A stretch of DNA of 64,000 bases from Arcanobacterium phocisimile (GTDB lineage Bacteria > Actinomycetota > Actinomycetes > Actinomycetales > Actinomycetaceae): NCBI RefSeq assembly GCF_016904675.1, contig NZ_CP070228.1, positions 1,426,001-1,490,000 on the forward strand, written 5' to 3'. Of this stretch, positions 9,307 to 19,082 are shown piece after piece (the first letter of the stretch is position 1; the number at the start of each line of letters is the position of its first letter). Under the pieces are notes generated by a model, which saw only the letters and a list, made by a program, of their open reading frames with translations, was not told the DNA's origin and searched no databases. The translations under genes were made by a program, and so were the position numbers.

Positions 9307-11598
9307 ATGCTGGACATGTCCAAGCCACTGAGTGAAGCCGAGCGTGCTGAACGACCAAAAATTGGCATCCTCACATCGGGTGGCGATGCTCAAGGTATGA
9401 ACGCCGTCGTTCGTGCCGTTGTTCGAACTGCGCTACACGCCGGAGCAATCCCGTTTGCCCTCCACGAAGGCTGGAAAGGCGCGATTGAAGGTGGCGACCT
9501 CATCCAAGAACTGTCCTGGTCGTCAGTATCAAATATTTTGTCAAAGGGCGGCACAGCTATCGGCACTGCACGGTCCGCCGAATTCCGGGAACGTTCCGGC
9601 CTGAAAAAAGTCGTCCACAACCTCGTCGAACGCGGAATCGACCGCCTCGTCGCCGTCGGTGGTGACGGTACGTTAACCGGTGCAGACGAACTGCGCGAAA
9701 TGTGGCCAGAACTCCTTGAAGAGCTCGTTGCTGAAGGAACTGTCAGCCCGGAAGCAGGCGAACGCCATAAGCACTTGCGTATCGCCGGCGTCGTCGGATC
9801 GATCGATAACGATCTTGTGGGCTCGGATATGACCATCGGAACTGACTCCGCCCTCCATCGCATCATTGAAGCTATCGACGCTATTGCGGCAACCGCAGCC
9901 TCACATCAACGCACCTTCATCATTGAAGTCATGGGACGTGCATGTGGCTATCTCGCACTGATGTCAGCTATTGCTGGTGGCTGCGACTACGTTTTCATTC
10001 CAGAACTGCCACCAGCAGAAGGCTGGGAAGAAGAAATGACGAATAAGCTCCGCACCGGCCGTGAGCGTGGGCGCCGCGATTCGTTGATTATCTTGGCTGA
10101 AGGCGCGCTCGATCGCAATGGAAACCCCATCACCGCAACGCAGGTTGCTGATGTGATTAGCGAGCGTTTAGGCGAAGACGCACGTATCACCTCCCTCGGT
10201 CACGTCCAACGCGGCGGTCAACCAACCGCCTATGATCGGTGGATGCCCACCCTGCTCGGCTACACCGCAGCTCTGGACATGGTCAATGCCGGCCCGGAAA
10301 CTGAACCAACAATTATTGGCACCCAACGCAACCGAATCGTGCGCATGCCAATGATGGAAGCCGTTGCCAATACGCGTAAGGTCAAAGCTTACCTGAAGGA
10401 AGGTAACTGGGAGGCCGCCATCGATTCTCGTGGTGCTGGTTTCCGCGAAATGATCAATATTTTTGAGTCTATTTCTTCACCGACTACAAAAACAGACAAG
10501 CGTTTTGATAAGTCGCCACGGGTTGGCATCATTCACGCCGGTGGCCTCGCCCCTGGAATGAATCCGGCAGCGCGTGCGGCCGTGAAACTGGGTATTGATC
10601 GGGGCTACACCATGATCGGTATCGAAGGCGGTTTCCCTGGTTTGCTCGACGGCAAGACCCGCACCCTTGAATGGGGCGACGTCGAAGGCTGGGCCGAAGA
10701 CGGCGGTGCAGAGCTTGGCACCCGGCGGACCATCCCCAACGTCGATCAGTATTATGCACTCTCGCGCTCCATCGAAAACGCCGAACTTGATGCGTTAATC
10801 GTCATTGGCGGTTTCAAGGGATACAAGATGGCATACGATATGGCACATGCCAAGGACCGCTACCCTGGTTTCAATATTCCGATCGTGTGTGTTCCAGCCT
10901 CAATCGACAACAATCTGCCTGGTTCGGAACACTCGATTGGGGCAGATACTGCGTTAAATACCAACGTGGAAATGCTGGACAAGATCCGCACGTCGGCGTC
11001 GGCTTCACAACGTTGTTTTGTGACCGAAACAATGGGTCGTAATACGGGATATCTCGCGTTGTTCTCTGCGCTATCTTCCGGTGCCGAGCAGGTTTATCTG
11101 GCCGAAACTGGTATTACGTTGCCACAGTTGGCGCAAGATACCCAGCGCATGGTCAACGCTTTCGAACAGGGCCGTCACCTGTATTTGGTGGTGCGTAATG
11201 AAGATGCTTCGGAATACTACACGACTGATTTCTTGAGCCGTATTTTTGAAGAAGAAGGTCATAATCTGTTCGACGTGCGCACCTCAGTGATCGGTCATGC
11301 CCAACAGGGCGGCAATCCGTCCCCGTTTGATCGAACATTGGCGGCGCGTATTGTTAACACAGCGATCAATATTCTCGACGACGAACTCCATACGGATTCA
11401 AAGACTACGCGTTCGTTCCATGTCGGTATGGTCAACGGCGTTTTAGAAGCTATGCCGTTAACACATATCGACGATTTGATGGATATGGATGCACGTACAC
11501 AAAACGATCCGTGGTGGTTGCCGTTGAAGCACGTGGTGTACGTGGTTTCTGACCCGACTTACACCGGTTCCTTAGAAGATCTCTCGATCGTCCAGTAA
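9307..11598 (+). CDS. pfkA: Tandem (eukaryote-type) ATP-dependent 6-phosphofructokinase
   Basis: A 763-residue protein made of two fused PFK domains (about 15-390 and 405-755), twice the usual bacterial length and like eukaryotic PFK. The N-half has intact catalytic features: ILTSGGDAQGMNA, GGDGTLTGAD for ATP, SIDNDLVGSD with the catalytic Asp, and GHVQRGG. The C-half is altered at matching places (GGFKGYKMA, SIDNNLPGSE, GHAQQGG), as in the regulatory half of eukaryotic enzymes. ATG 9307 follows AAGGAG; a reading from 9244 lacks support. It phosphorylates fructose-6-phosphate, the committed step of glycolysis. A terminator hairpin follows. Confidence 0.93.
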   Translation: MLDMSKPLSEAERAERPKIGILTSGGDAQGMNAVVRAVVRTALHAGAIPFALHEGWKGAIEGGDLIQELSWSSVSNILSKGGTAIGTARSAEFRERSGLKKVVHNLVERGIDRLVAVGGDGTLTGADELREMWPELLEELVAEGTVSPEAGERHKHLRIAGVVGSIDNDLVGSDMTIGTDSALHRIIEAIDAIAATAASHQRTFIIEVMGRACGYLALMSAIAGGCDYVFIPELPPAEGWEEEMTNKLRTGRERGRRDSLIILAEGALDRNGNPITATQVADVISERLGEDARITSLGHVQRGGQPTAYDRWMPTLLGYTAALDMVNAGPETEPTIIGTQRNRIVRMPMMEAVANTRKVKAYLKEGNWEAAIDSRGAGFREMINIFESISSPTTKTDKRFDKSPRVGIIHAGGLAPGMNPAARAAVKLGIDRGYTMIGIEGGFPGLLDGKTRTLEWGDVEGWAEDGGAELGTRRTIPNVDQYYALSRSIENAELDALIVIGGFKGYKMAYDMAHAKDRYPGFNIPIVCVPASIDNNLPGSEHSIGADTALNTNVEMLDKIRTSASASQRCFVTETMGRNTGYLALFSALSSGAEQVYLAETGITLPQLAQDTQRMVNAFEQGRHLYLVVRNEDASEYYTTDFLSRIFEEEGHNLFDVRTSVIGHAQQGGNPSPFDRTLAARIVNTAINILDDELHTDSKTTRSFHVGMVNGVLEAMPLTHIDDLMDMDARTQNDPWWLPLKHVVYVVSDPTYTGSLEDLSIVQ

Positions 11599-11611
11599 CA
11601 CCAACAGCTAT

Positions 11612-11640
11612 GGCCCGGAAAGCGAGTTGCGTTCCGGGCC
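11612..11640. terminator. Terminator hairpin after pfkA
   Basis: GGCCCGGAA (11612-11620) pairs with TTCCGGGCC (11632-11640), and the outer bases TGG/CCA extend the stem. It sits 13 bases past the pfkA stop, with the minus-strand DUF3017 gene converging on it. Confidence 0.75.
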
Positions 11641-11660
11641 ACAGCTATATCGACAGATGT

Positions 11661-11933
11661 TTAGACGACGGCGAGAGTATCTCCCCAGTTCGCAAAATAA
11701 GACAAGATCAGTGCTAAGCCTAGTAGCGTAACGACGTCGAACCAGCGCGAACGTACTTGCGGAACCATGCCGGCAGGCAAAACCAGCCGAGCAAGAGCTA
11801 AAACTCCGAGGCTTGCCGCGAAGGTGTACATTGCCGGCTGAACTCCCCAGGTGAAGGACAACACGATGACGACGCCGATCCAGCCGACGAGGAGCGCGAA
11901 GAAAACGAGTGAAGGTACGCGATGTTCAGTCAT
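11661..11933 (-). CDS. DUF3017 small membrane protein
   Basis: A 90-residue protein starting at ATG 11933 (TEHRVPSL). It has three hydrophobic segments (about 8-26, 32-52 and 68-86) and matches the small DUF3017 family of actinobacterial membrane proteins. The start codon overlaps the end of perM by 8 bases, so it is likely translationally coupled. A longer reading to 12095 only runs through the perM tail in another frame. Function unknown. The pairing with PerM is usual in this phylum. Confidence 0.75.
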   Translation of the reverse strand: MTEHRVPSLVFFALLVGWIGVVIVLSFTWGVQPAMYTFAASLGVLALARLVLPAGMVPQVRSRWFDVVTLLGLALILSYFANWGDTLAVV

Positions 11934-13224
11934 GATGCGACTCTTTCGGTTCAGGTTCCAGCTCGGGTTCAGATGCAGTTTTCGATGCTGGTTCTCGAGT
12001 GGAAGCAGATCCTGGCGTAGGTACGGGCACAGTTTCCGGATCGACAGCCGCACTACTTTCCGTTCCCTCCAGCTTTGTGGTTTTCGGCGTTTCACGGTTC
12101 ATCTGAGCTCGCGCCCAAGCGATAGTGTGTGGATGGATCACAAGTAGCCCCGCCAGTACTGGCACAGCGATAACCAGAACCGTGAACCCGGCAGTCAACG
12201 CAGGTACTGGGCCAGCTACTGCCATCCGTCCCGGACCGAGTGCACCGGTTGCCGTAAACGAGATAATCGATACGCCTAAGGAGCAGATAGCCATCGCAAT
12301 TCCGGCATGCATCATGTGCTCCCCCAACGAAACCTGCTCGCGGAAAATGAATCGTCCAAGCACTATCCCGTAGCCGAGTGCCACAACAATGACCGCCACA
12401 AAAAGCCATATCAGCGAGCTTCCGGGCGCAGGCAACGCACCAAAAACTGGAATCGCAGGCAACGGACCGGCGTCTACCCCAAGGGTGGAAAAATTCGTTC
12501 CTTCACCAACTGCAAAGCCACTGCCTACAAGCCATGAATAGAACCAAACAACAAACGATGGCAGATAGAGTAACTGCAATAAGACAAGACCAATACTGCC
12601 GATAATTCCTGTGCGATAGTAGCTGTGCACATCGATAATCGCCGGAAAGCCGGTACCGAGCATCACCAACGTCGTCGTCACAGCAAGCGCTACTATTCCT
12701 ACACCAAACCAGGTAAGATAGCGCGACGAATCAGCCACGTAACGCCACCACGGTAGCGGGTAAAGCAACTTTTCCCGGCCGGCCCACAACGCAGTTGCGC
12801 CAGCAATCAGAATTGCGCCGATCAGCGCAAACCACCAGTCTCCTGGTGCTCGTCCAACCAGAGCCAAGACGGCCACTACTGCCGGCCAGCTTAATGCGGC
12901 GGCCAGCGCATCCAGCCAGGTCGAGATTTCTCGAGTGCGCCATACCTGGTACGAAGCATAGCTGGCTAAGACCGTCAACGTCGTTGGCATGAACGTTATC
13001 GCTGCTTCACCGAGGGTAACGGAGCCACCAAAAATTGTGGTCCACCAGCCGGTGGCAAAGAACGCTGCATCTTGCCAAACAATATCTCCCATCATTTGTG
13101 CCGACGCGTTGAGCGTATAGAACACCATGACGGTGAGGAAGACCGCGAACCAGGTGAAAAATGGTGCAGAGATTCCGCCTCGGAAGATGTACCAATACCG
13201 TGAAAGATCAATGTGCGTATTCAT
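11926..13224 (-). CDS. perM: PerM/DUF6350-type multi-pass membrane protein
   Basis: A 432-residue protein with about ten hydrophobic segments and a hydrophilic, Pro/Glu/Ser-rich tail after residue 375. It resembles the DUF6350 family. The mycobacterial member PerM (Rv0955) supports cell division under stress and sits close to sucCD, as this gene does here (sucD ends 1.5 kb away). The motif stretch PFFTWFAVFLTVMVFYTLNA near the start and the mid-protein GVGIVALAVTTTLV segment fit the family. The role is by homology only. Confidence 0.75.
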   Translation of the reverse strand: MNTHIDLSRYWYIFRGGISAPFFTWFAVFLTVMVFYTLNASAQMMGDIVWQDAAFFATGWWTTIFGGSVTLGEAAITFMPTTLTVLASYASYQVWRTREISTWLDALAAALSWPAVVAVLALVGRAPGDWWFALIGAILIAGATALWAGREKLLYPLPWWRYVADSSRYLTWFGVGIVALAVTTTLVMLGTGFPAIIDVHSYYRTGIIGSIGLVLLQLLYLPSFVVWFYSWLVGSGFAVGEGTNFSTLGVDAGPLPAIPVFGALPAPGSSLIWLFVAVIVVALGYGIVLGRFIFREQVSLGEHMMHAGIAMAICSLGVSIISFTATGALGPGRMAVAGPVPALTAGFTVLVIAVPVLAGLLVIHPHTIAWARAQMNRETPKTTKLEGTESSAAVDPETVPVPTPGSASTREPASKTASEPELEPEPKESHHD

Positions 13225-13282
13225 TACTTCTCATCGTTGCGTGAATTGACGCCGAACGCACGGTATTGCGCTGGTGTGTTGC

Positions 13283-14548
13283 TTACGAATTTACGCTATA
13301 GGTGCGGAATTTGCGGGAAACGAGCGTGAAAATCAGCGAGGCTATGACGACGGCGAGACCACCAACCCATACCGTTGTTGCTGCTCCCAGTGGCTCTGCC
13401 ACCAATCCATGCACCACGTCAGCCAGGCGCGGACCGCCAGCCACGACGACAACAAAGACGCCTTGGAGTCGACCGCGTACATGATCGTCGGCAGCAACGA
13501 GGAGTATTCCTTGCCGGAATGCCGACGATGCCATATCTGCTATTCCTCCGATCGCGAGGCTCATGCAGGCGATTGACAGCATCGTACGCGACGAGCCGTG
13601 GGCGACACTACTGGCAATCCCCAAGGCCATAATTGATAATCCCCAAATAAGAACCGACCAGATGACTGCCAATCCATATTTTTTCACTCGGCCGATCCAG
13701 CCACTAAACAATCCTCCGATGAGCACACCCACCGGCATTGCTGCGTACAAGAACGCGAACTCGTATCCGCCTTGAGTCGGACCGCCGAAGTTGATGTGCG
13801 CTATTTCCGGGAACAGTGCACGCGGCATTCCGAAAATCATGGCGATCAGATCGATCACGAAGCTGCCGAGTACGATGGGGTGCCCGGCGAGATACTGCAA
13901 ACCGTCGATTACCGAGCGCAGACCTGGTGAGCCTTGTGGTTTATCTACCGGGAGTGCTGGCAAACGGTAGACCGCATAATAGGTGGCCAACAGTGTCAGT
14001 GCATCGATCGCATATAGATAGCTGTAGCCAAGCAGTGGGATGAGTGCGCCGGCGATGAGCGGCCCCGCGATTGCACCGCCAGCAAAAACGGTCATATTTA
14101 GTGCTGAAGCTGCCGGAATATGCTCAGCTGGCACAATCTTCGGCAAGATTGCGGTGCGGGCTGGTTGGTTAACGGCAAAGCATGCTTGTTGGAGGGAGAA
14201 GATTGAGAGCAGGAGCCAGACGTTATTGATAGCTAGGGCTGCTTGGAGCCAGAATAGTATCGAGGTGAGAATAAGGCCGGAGGTAGTGAATTCAAGGAGT
14301 TTTCGCCGGTCCATATGATCGGCGAGCGTGCCGCCCCACAATCCGAAGACTATCAACGGCACGAGCCCAAAAATACCGGTCAACCCAACCATGGCTGAGG
14401 ACGTCGTTAAATCATAGATTTGTGCCGGAACTGCGACGACGGTGAGTTGAGCACCAATAACAGTAATAATGTTAGCGATCCATAACCTGCGAAAGTCGGG
14501 GCTTTGGAGCGGTCGTGTATCGGCAAAATATTTGCGTAACCGAGCCAC
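13283..14548 (-). CDS. MFS exporter (EntS-like)
   Basis: A 421-residue major facilitator with twelve predicted membrane segments. The MFS loop motif GGTLADHMDRRKLL lies after helix 2, and the N-terminal DFRRLWIANIITVIGAQLTVVAVPAQIYDLT region is typical of the EntS/enterobactin-exporter branch. Substrate unknown; drug or siderophore export is plausible. No siderophore genes are nearby. It has its own unit between the sucCD terminator and perM. Confidence 0.82.
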   Translation of the reverse strand: MARLRKYFADTRPLQSPDFRRLWIANIITVIGAQLTVVAVPAQIYDLTTSSAMVGLTGIFGLVPLIVFGLWGGTLADHMDRRKLLEFTTSGLILTSILFWLQAALAINNVWLLLSIFSLQQACFAVNQPARTAILPKIVPAEHIPAASALNMTVFAGGAIAGPLIAGALIPLLGYSYLYAIDALTLLATYYAVYRLPALPVDKPQGSPGLRSVIDGLQYLAGHPIVLGSFVIDLIAMIFGMPRALFPEIAHINFGGPTQGGYEFAFLYAAMPVGVLIGGLFSGWIGRVKKYGLAVIWSVLIWGLSIMALGIASSVAHGSSRTMLSIACMSLAIGGIADMASSAFRQGILLVAADDHVRGRLQGVFVVVVAGGPRLADVVHGLVAEPLGAATTVWVGGLAVVIASLIFTLVSRKFRTYSVNS

Positions 14549-14651
14549 TGGTCTTCCTTCCTGTCATGTTTTTCTGCATGTTAATTGTGCGCGATGTTTC
14601 AGTTCAACTATCGCCCACAGTGACACTGTTGCAATGAACAGACATATCAAG

Positions 14652-14686
14652 TGCGGACCCGAGGTATCTTATACCTCGGGTCCGCA
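14652..14686 (-). terminator. Strong hairpin after sucCD
   Basis: A perfect 16-bp stem (14652-14667 with 14671-14686) and a 3-base loop. It lies 53 bases downstream of the sucD stop on the minus strand. There is no clear T-run, but hairpin-only terminators are common in actinobacteria. Confidence 0.75.
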
Positions 14687-14738
14687 TGGCGGAAAGTAAG
14701 GGTGTCTTAGGTAATACGATGTCCGCTTGAGTTAGCTG

Positions 14739-15665
14739 TTACTGCTTGCCTTTGAGAATCTCGCGAGCAATGTTGGCGGCTTCCGTTGGAGTCTTGCCGA
14801 CGCGGACGCCAACTGCTTCCAGAGCTTCTTTCTTCGCAGCCGCAGTGCCGGCCGATCCGGAGACGATTGCACCGGCGTGACCCATCGTCTTTCCTTCTGG
14901 TGCGGTGAATCCGGCAACGTAACCGACAACTGGCTTCGTAACGTGTTCTTTGATGAAGGCAGCGGCGCGCTCTTCGGCGTCGCCACCGATTTCACCAATC
15001 ATGACGATGAGTTCAGTTTCGGGATCAGCTTCGAAGGCTTTGAGCGCATCGATGTGGGTGGTGCCGATGATCGGATCGCCACCGATACCGATACAGGTGG
15101 TGAAGCCGATATCTGCGAGTTCGAACATCATCTGGTAGGTCAAAGTACCGGACTTTGATACCAGTCCGATTCTGCCTGGGCCAGTAATATCTGGTGGTGT
15201 GATGCCGACGTTGGACTGGCCTGGGGTAATAATGCCTGGGCAGTTTGGTCCAATTAACCGCACGCCTTTTTCTTGTGCGTAGCCGAAGAACTCGGCGCTG
15301 TCTTTGACTGGTACGCCTTCGGTGATGACGACGACGAGGTCAAGATCTGCGTCGACTGCTTCGATAACTGCTGCCTTGGTGAAGGCTGGCGGAACGAAGA
15401 TCACCGAGACGTTCGCACCGGTTGCTTCTTTGGCTTCTGCCACTGTGCCGTAGACAGGCACAGAAACTGTGCCTGCGGTGCGTTTGTCAGCATCGATACC
15501 GATAGGTTCGACGTCGAACTCGACGCTAGTGCCGGCTTTACGCGGGTTGGTTCCGGCGACGATCTGGGTGCCTGCTCCGAGCATGCGGCGGGTGTGCTTT
15601 TGGCCTTCGGAGCCGGTCATACCTTGGACGATAATCTTGGAGTCTTTATTGAGGAAGATTGCCAT
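14739..15665 (-). CDS. sucD: Succinate-CoA ligase subunit alpha
   Basis: A 308-residue CoA-binding subunit of succinyl-CoA synthetase, which makes ATP or GTP from succinyl-CoA in the TCA cycle. Seen are the CoA-binding start ([15 protein letters not shown]), [12 protein letters not shown], and the phosphorylated active-site histidine in [10 protein letters not shown]. It follows sucC after 9 bases, so the two are co-transcribed. Confidence 0.97.
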   Translation of the reverse strand: MAIFLNKDSKIIVQGMTGSEGQKHTRRMLGAGTQIVAGTNPRKAGTSVEFDVEPIGIDADKRTAGTVSVPVYGTVAEAKEATGANVSVIFVPPAFTKAAVIEAVDADLDLVVVITEGVPVKDSAEFFGYAQEKGVRLIGPNCPGIITPGQSNVGITPPDITGPGRIGLVSKSGTLTYQMMFELADIGFTTCIGIGGDPIIGTTHIDALKAFEADPETELIVMIGEIGGDAEERAAAFIKEHVTKPVVGYVAGFTAPEGKTMGHAGAIVSGSAGTAAAKKEALEAVGVRVGKTPTEAANIAREILKGKQ

Positions 15666-15674
15666 GATTGGGTC

Positions 15675-16847
15675 TCACTTTCCGGCGAGCTGCGCAGCTT
15701 GTGCGGCAGCTCCGTCCATTGTTTTTTCCAGCGTCACGAGTGGATGGTTGGCTTCGGCGAGCATCTGGCGACCTTCGGCGACCTTGTTTCCGTCCAGTCG
15801 CACCACGATCGGTTTGCTAGCGGCATCGCCCAATATTTCGAGGGCGGCCACGATACCTTTGGCAACTTCGTCGCAGGAGGTAATGCCACCGAAGACGTTG
15901 ACGAATACGGATTTGACGTCTGGATCGTTGAGGATGACATCCAAACCGTTAGACATCACTTCGGCGTTTGCGCCACCGCCGATGTCGAGGAAGTTTGCTG
16001 GGCCAACGCCGTATTGTTCGCCGGCGTAGGCGACGACGTCGAGTGTGGACATGACGAGTCCGGCACCGTTGCCGATAATGCCGACCTGTCCGCCGTCGAG
16101 TTTGACGTAGTTCAAGCCGAGGGACTTCGCGCGGGCTTCGAGTGGGTTCTCGGCGCGCTTATCGACCAGTTCAGCGTGGTGTGGGTGGCGGATACGGGCG
16201 TTGTCGTCAAGGGAGACTTTGCCGTCCAATGCGATGATTTCGCCTTGCGGAGTTTTCACGAGTGGATTGACTTCGACGAGGGTGGCATCTTCAGATGTGT
16301 AGGTATCCCAGAGTTTCAATAGGACGGGGACGATGGCGTCGTGTTCTGTTGGATCGAACTGTGCTTGGGTGAGGATATCGCGGGCGACGGCTTCGGTGAT
16401 TCCTTCGTTCGGATCTACTGGGACCTTGGCGAGGGCTTGGGGGCGTTCGACGGCGAGCTGTTCGATATCGACGCCGCCTTCTTTGGAGCACATGGCTAGG
16501 TATCGACGTTCGGAGCGGTCGAGCAGAATCGAGAAGTAGTATTCTTCTGCGATATCTGATCCGGCTGCAATGAGCACGTGGTTGACCGTGTGGCCTTTAA
16601 TATCCATGCCGAGGATAGCTTCAGCGTGGTCGCGTGCTTGGGCAACGGTGCGGGCTAGTTTGACACCTCCAGCTTTGCCTCGCCCACCGGTTTTCACTTG
16701 AGCTTTAACCACAACCAAATCGGTTTTCTCGAGGAGTTGTTGTGCTGCTTGTTCGGCTTCATCTGCTGTGCTCGCTACTATTCCAGGTAGTACTGGAACA
16801 TCGTGCGCAGCGAAGAGTTCGCGGGCTTGGTATTCGTAGAGGTCCAC
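15675..16847 (-). CDS. sucC: Succinate-CoA ligase subunit beta
   Basis: A 390-residue ATP-grasp subunit. It begins [21 protein letters not shown], and has [18 protein letters not shown] for nucleotide binding and the [14 protein letters not shown] CoA-ligase segment. I chose the GTG at 16847: it has GGAAGG seven bases upstream and matches the conserved family N-terminus. An ATG at 16871 would add eight residues. Confidence 0.95.
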   Translation of the reverse strand: MDLYEYQARELFAAHDVPVLPGIVASTADEAEQAAQQLLEKTDLVVVKAQVKTGGRGKAGGVKLARTVAQARDHAEAILGMDIKGHTVNHVLIAAGSDIAEEYYFSILLDRSERRYLAMCSKEGGVDIEQLAVERPQALAKVPVDPNEGITEAVARDILTQAQFDPTEHDAIVPVLLKLWDTYTSEDATLVEVNPLVKTPQGEIIALDGKVSLDDNARIRHPHHAELVDKRAENPLEARAKSLGLNYVKLDGGQVGIIGNGAGLVMSTLDVVAYAGEQYGVGPANFLDIGGGANAEVMSNGLDVILNDPDVKSVFVNVFGGITSCDEVAKGIVAALEILGDAASKPIVVRLDGNKVAEGRQMLAEANHPLVTLEKTMDGAAAQAAQLAGK

Positions 16848-16954
16848 GGATTGTCCTTCCGTTGTGGTCATATCCTAACGCCGATGTCTCAACATCGAGA
16901 CATGTATATTAGCCTACCGGGTTTCACGGATTTCTGGTAGCTGATTGACTAGGT

Positions 16955-19078
16955 TTACTGGTTATCTTTCGAGCGCGCTGTGGCATCTTTTTCTGTTGAC
17001 TCGGTTTTTGCAGGTGGCTCAGTTTCCCATCCTGTTCCGGGTTTGACGCCCCGAGCAGCAGAGAACTTTGTGGCGGTGACAGTAATGGTTTCTTTTATCA
17101 AGTCACCGTATGCGTTCGCACCTTCGATCGAGGTGTGGGTGGAATCTACTTGTAGTAACTCTGGCCGGTCTGCTGCCAACGAATACCAATCGACGAGTTC
17201 GACGTTGGGATATTCGTCAACGACTTGGGAGATGAGCTGGTTACTTTGTTCAACAAATGTTGATGGAGAGTAAATGTTGGCAATCAAGATCATGCGCTGC
17301 TGACCGAGTTGTTCAATGGCGTCGCGAATGAGGTCTGCGTTGTTCACCCCAGCGTTGGTTCCATAGTCGAGGACCACTACCCTGCCAAGCTTGTTTTCTT
17401 GTTCAGCTTGAGCGATCATGTCATGGGCTTGCGCCCACTGGGTTGATGGTTCTCCAATGGTGTTGACGCCAGGCATGGCATGCAACAGGCCTGTTCGTGA
17501 AGCTGACACCATAGAGTCACCAATGATGGTTACTTCGTAGGTGTTGGGGATGGTGGTGTCGAGTTCATCAGATAATGTGGTTGGCCGATCCTTGCGTGGG
17601 GTTCCGGCTGGTTTATTCGCTTCGCCTTGAGTGGTTTTCGCCTTTTCACTCGATTCTTTCACCGAGTCAGCTCCGGCGCCTTGTTCGCTTTGGCCAGCTT
17701 CGATCATTTCTTGGGTGCTGGTTTTCGCTGGCGCGAAAACCACTGTCGCCATGGTTACCACCGCTAATACACCAGCGAGCGCCATGATGCTTGTTGCACG
17801 CAGGTTTGCCGGTATCTGGGAGCGAATGACGAATATCGTAGCGCGATATCCGTGACGACGAACCGGTGTTTCGATGAATCGATACGATAGTTCAACGATG
17901 ATGGCGGTGAGCACGACCGCAATGAGAGAGCGCACTGTTTGCGCCCAGCTGCCCACAGCGACTGGGTAGATAGCTGCGGCGAGGACGAGGATCGGCCAGT
18001 GCCACAGGTACAACCCGTAAGAACGCGACCCGACCCAGCGCAGCACCGAGATTTCACCGCACTGTGCCATAAACGAGTTCGGGTAGAGCATGTCGGCGAT
18101 GACGAAAACGGTTGCGATCGAGGCGATGAGCATCCCGCCCATGTATGCCCATGGGCCGTTGTCCGGCATGATGAAGATGAAGATCCCGAGGGTGATTGCC
18201 GCGCTCCACCCGTAGAGCGCATGGAAGGATCGCCAATGGGCGGTGGTGAAGATTTGTGGACGAGCAGATGCCCAGAGGAATGCGAGCGTAATTCCAGCGC
18301 ACAACCCGAAGATATGGGTGTCTGTGCCATAGTAGAGCCGCGTGTTGTTCTCACCCGAGTATAAAACGAGCATTAATAGTGATGATGCGAGCATCATGCT
18401 GAGCGAAATGGCGATTCGTATTCGCAGAGAATCAACCAATGCCAAAATCACGAGCATAAGCAGCGGCCAGAAAAGATAGAACTGTTCTTCGATGGCGAGC
18501 GACCAAAAATTTTTGAACAGCATCGGCGCTGTGCCATCAAAATAGCTTGTTCCATGGGCGATTTCGAGCCAGTTGGTAGAAAAGGTTAGCACGCCAAGAA
18601 TTTGCCGACCAATGCCAACAATCAGGTCAGAGTTGACTGCCCAGGCGGTTGGCACAACGGTAATGATGAGGAGCAGCAGGGCCGGGACGAGACGCCGGGC
18701 ACGACGCACCCAGAACTGCCCAAGGTTGATGAAATTATTTGTGCGATCTTCACGCAGCAACAAGGTGGTGATGAGGAAACCGGAGATGACGAAGAACATG
18801 TCGACGCCCAGGAAGCCGCCTTGGAAGATTCCTGGCCACACGTGGTATGCGATAACTGCGAGCACAGCGATTGCACGTAATCCATCTAATCCAGCTATGT
18901 AGCCACCACGATCAAAAAACGATGCCAGACGCGTGCTAGGACTATTCGCGGTTTGTTGCCTTGTGCGCCCATGGTCGCGCGAGCGGCCCTTAGCTTCCTC
19001 GCTAGCCGGGCGGGCTGAGCGAGTTGCCTGCGTGCGTGCCGACCGTGGTGTACGTAGTGAATAAGATGGATCGTTCAT
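16955..19078 (-). CDS. Acyltransferase-3 (OafA-like) membrane protein with C-terminal SGNH domain
   Basis: A 707-residue protein. After a charged N-terminal tail (about 1-60), an acyltransferase-3 domain of about ten membrane helices (65-440) begins GLDGLRAIAVLAVIAYHVWPG with the conserved His. EEQFYLFWPLLMLV follows in the middle. After a Ser/Glu-rich linker, an SGNH hydrolase-like domain (about 510-680) shows IIGDSMV and a DSTHTSIEGA block near its end. Such proteins O-acetylate cell-wall or surface glycans. It starts 4 bases after the pcrA stop, so it is probably read through from pcrA. Confidence 0.86.
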   Translation of the reverse strand: MNDPSYSLRTPRSARTQATRSARPASEEAKGRSRDHGRTRQQTANSPSTRLASFFDRGGYIAGLDGLRAIAVLAVIAYHVWPGIFQGGFLGVDMFFVISGFLITTLLLREDRTNNFINLGQFWVRRARRLVPALLLLIITVVPTAWAVNSDLIVGIGRQILGVLTFSTNWLEIAHGTSYFDGTAPMLFKNFWSLAIEEQFYLFWPLLMLVILALVDSLRIRIAISLSMMLASSLLMLVLYSGENNTRLYYGTDTHIFGLCAGITLAFLWASARPQIFTTAHWRSFHALYGWSAAITLGIFIFIMPDNGPWAYMGGMLIASIATVFVIADMLYPNSFMAQCGEISVLRWVGSRSYGLYLWHWPILVLAAAIYPVAVGSWAQTVRSLIAVVLTAIIVELSYRFIETPVRRHGYRATIFVIRSQIPANLRATSIMALAGVLAVVTMATVVFAPAKTSTQEMIEAGQSEQGAGADSVKESSEKAKTTQGEANKPAGTPRKDRPTTLSDELDTTIPNTYEVTIIGDSMVSASRTGLLHAMPGVNTIGEPSTQWAQAHDMIAQAEQENKLGRVVVLDYGTNAGVNNADLIRDAIEQLGQQRMILIANIYSPSTFVEQSNQLISQVVDEYPNVELVDWYSLAADRPELLQVDSTHTSIEGANAYGDLIKETITVTATKFSAARGVKPGTGWETEPPAKTESTEKDATARSKDNQ

Positions 19079-19082
19079 CGTG

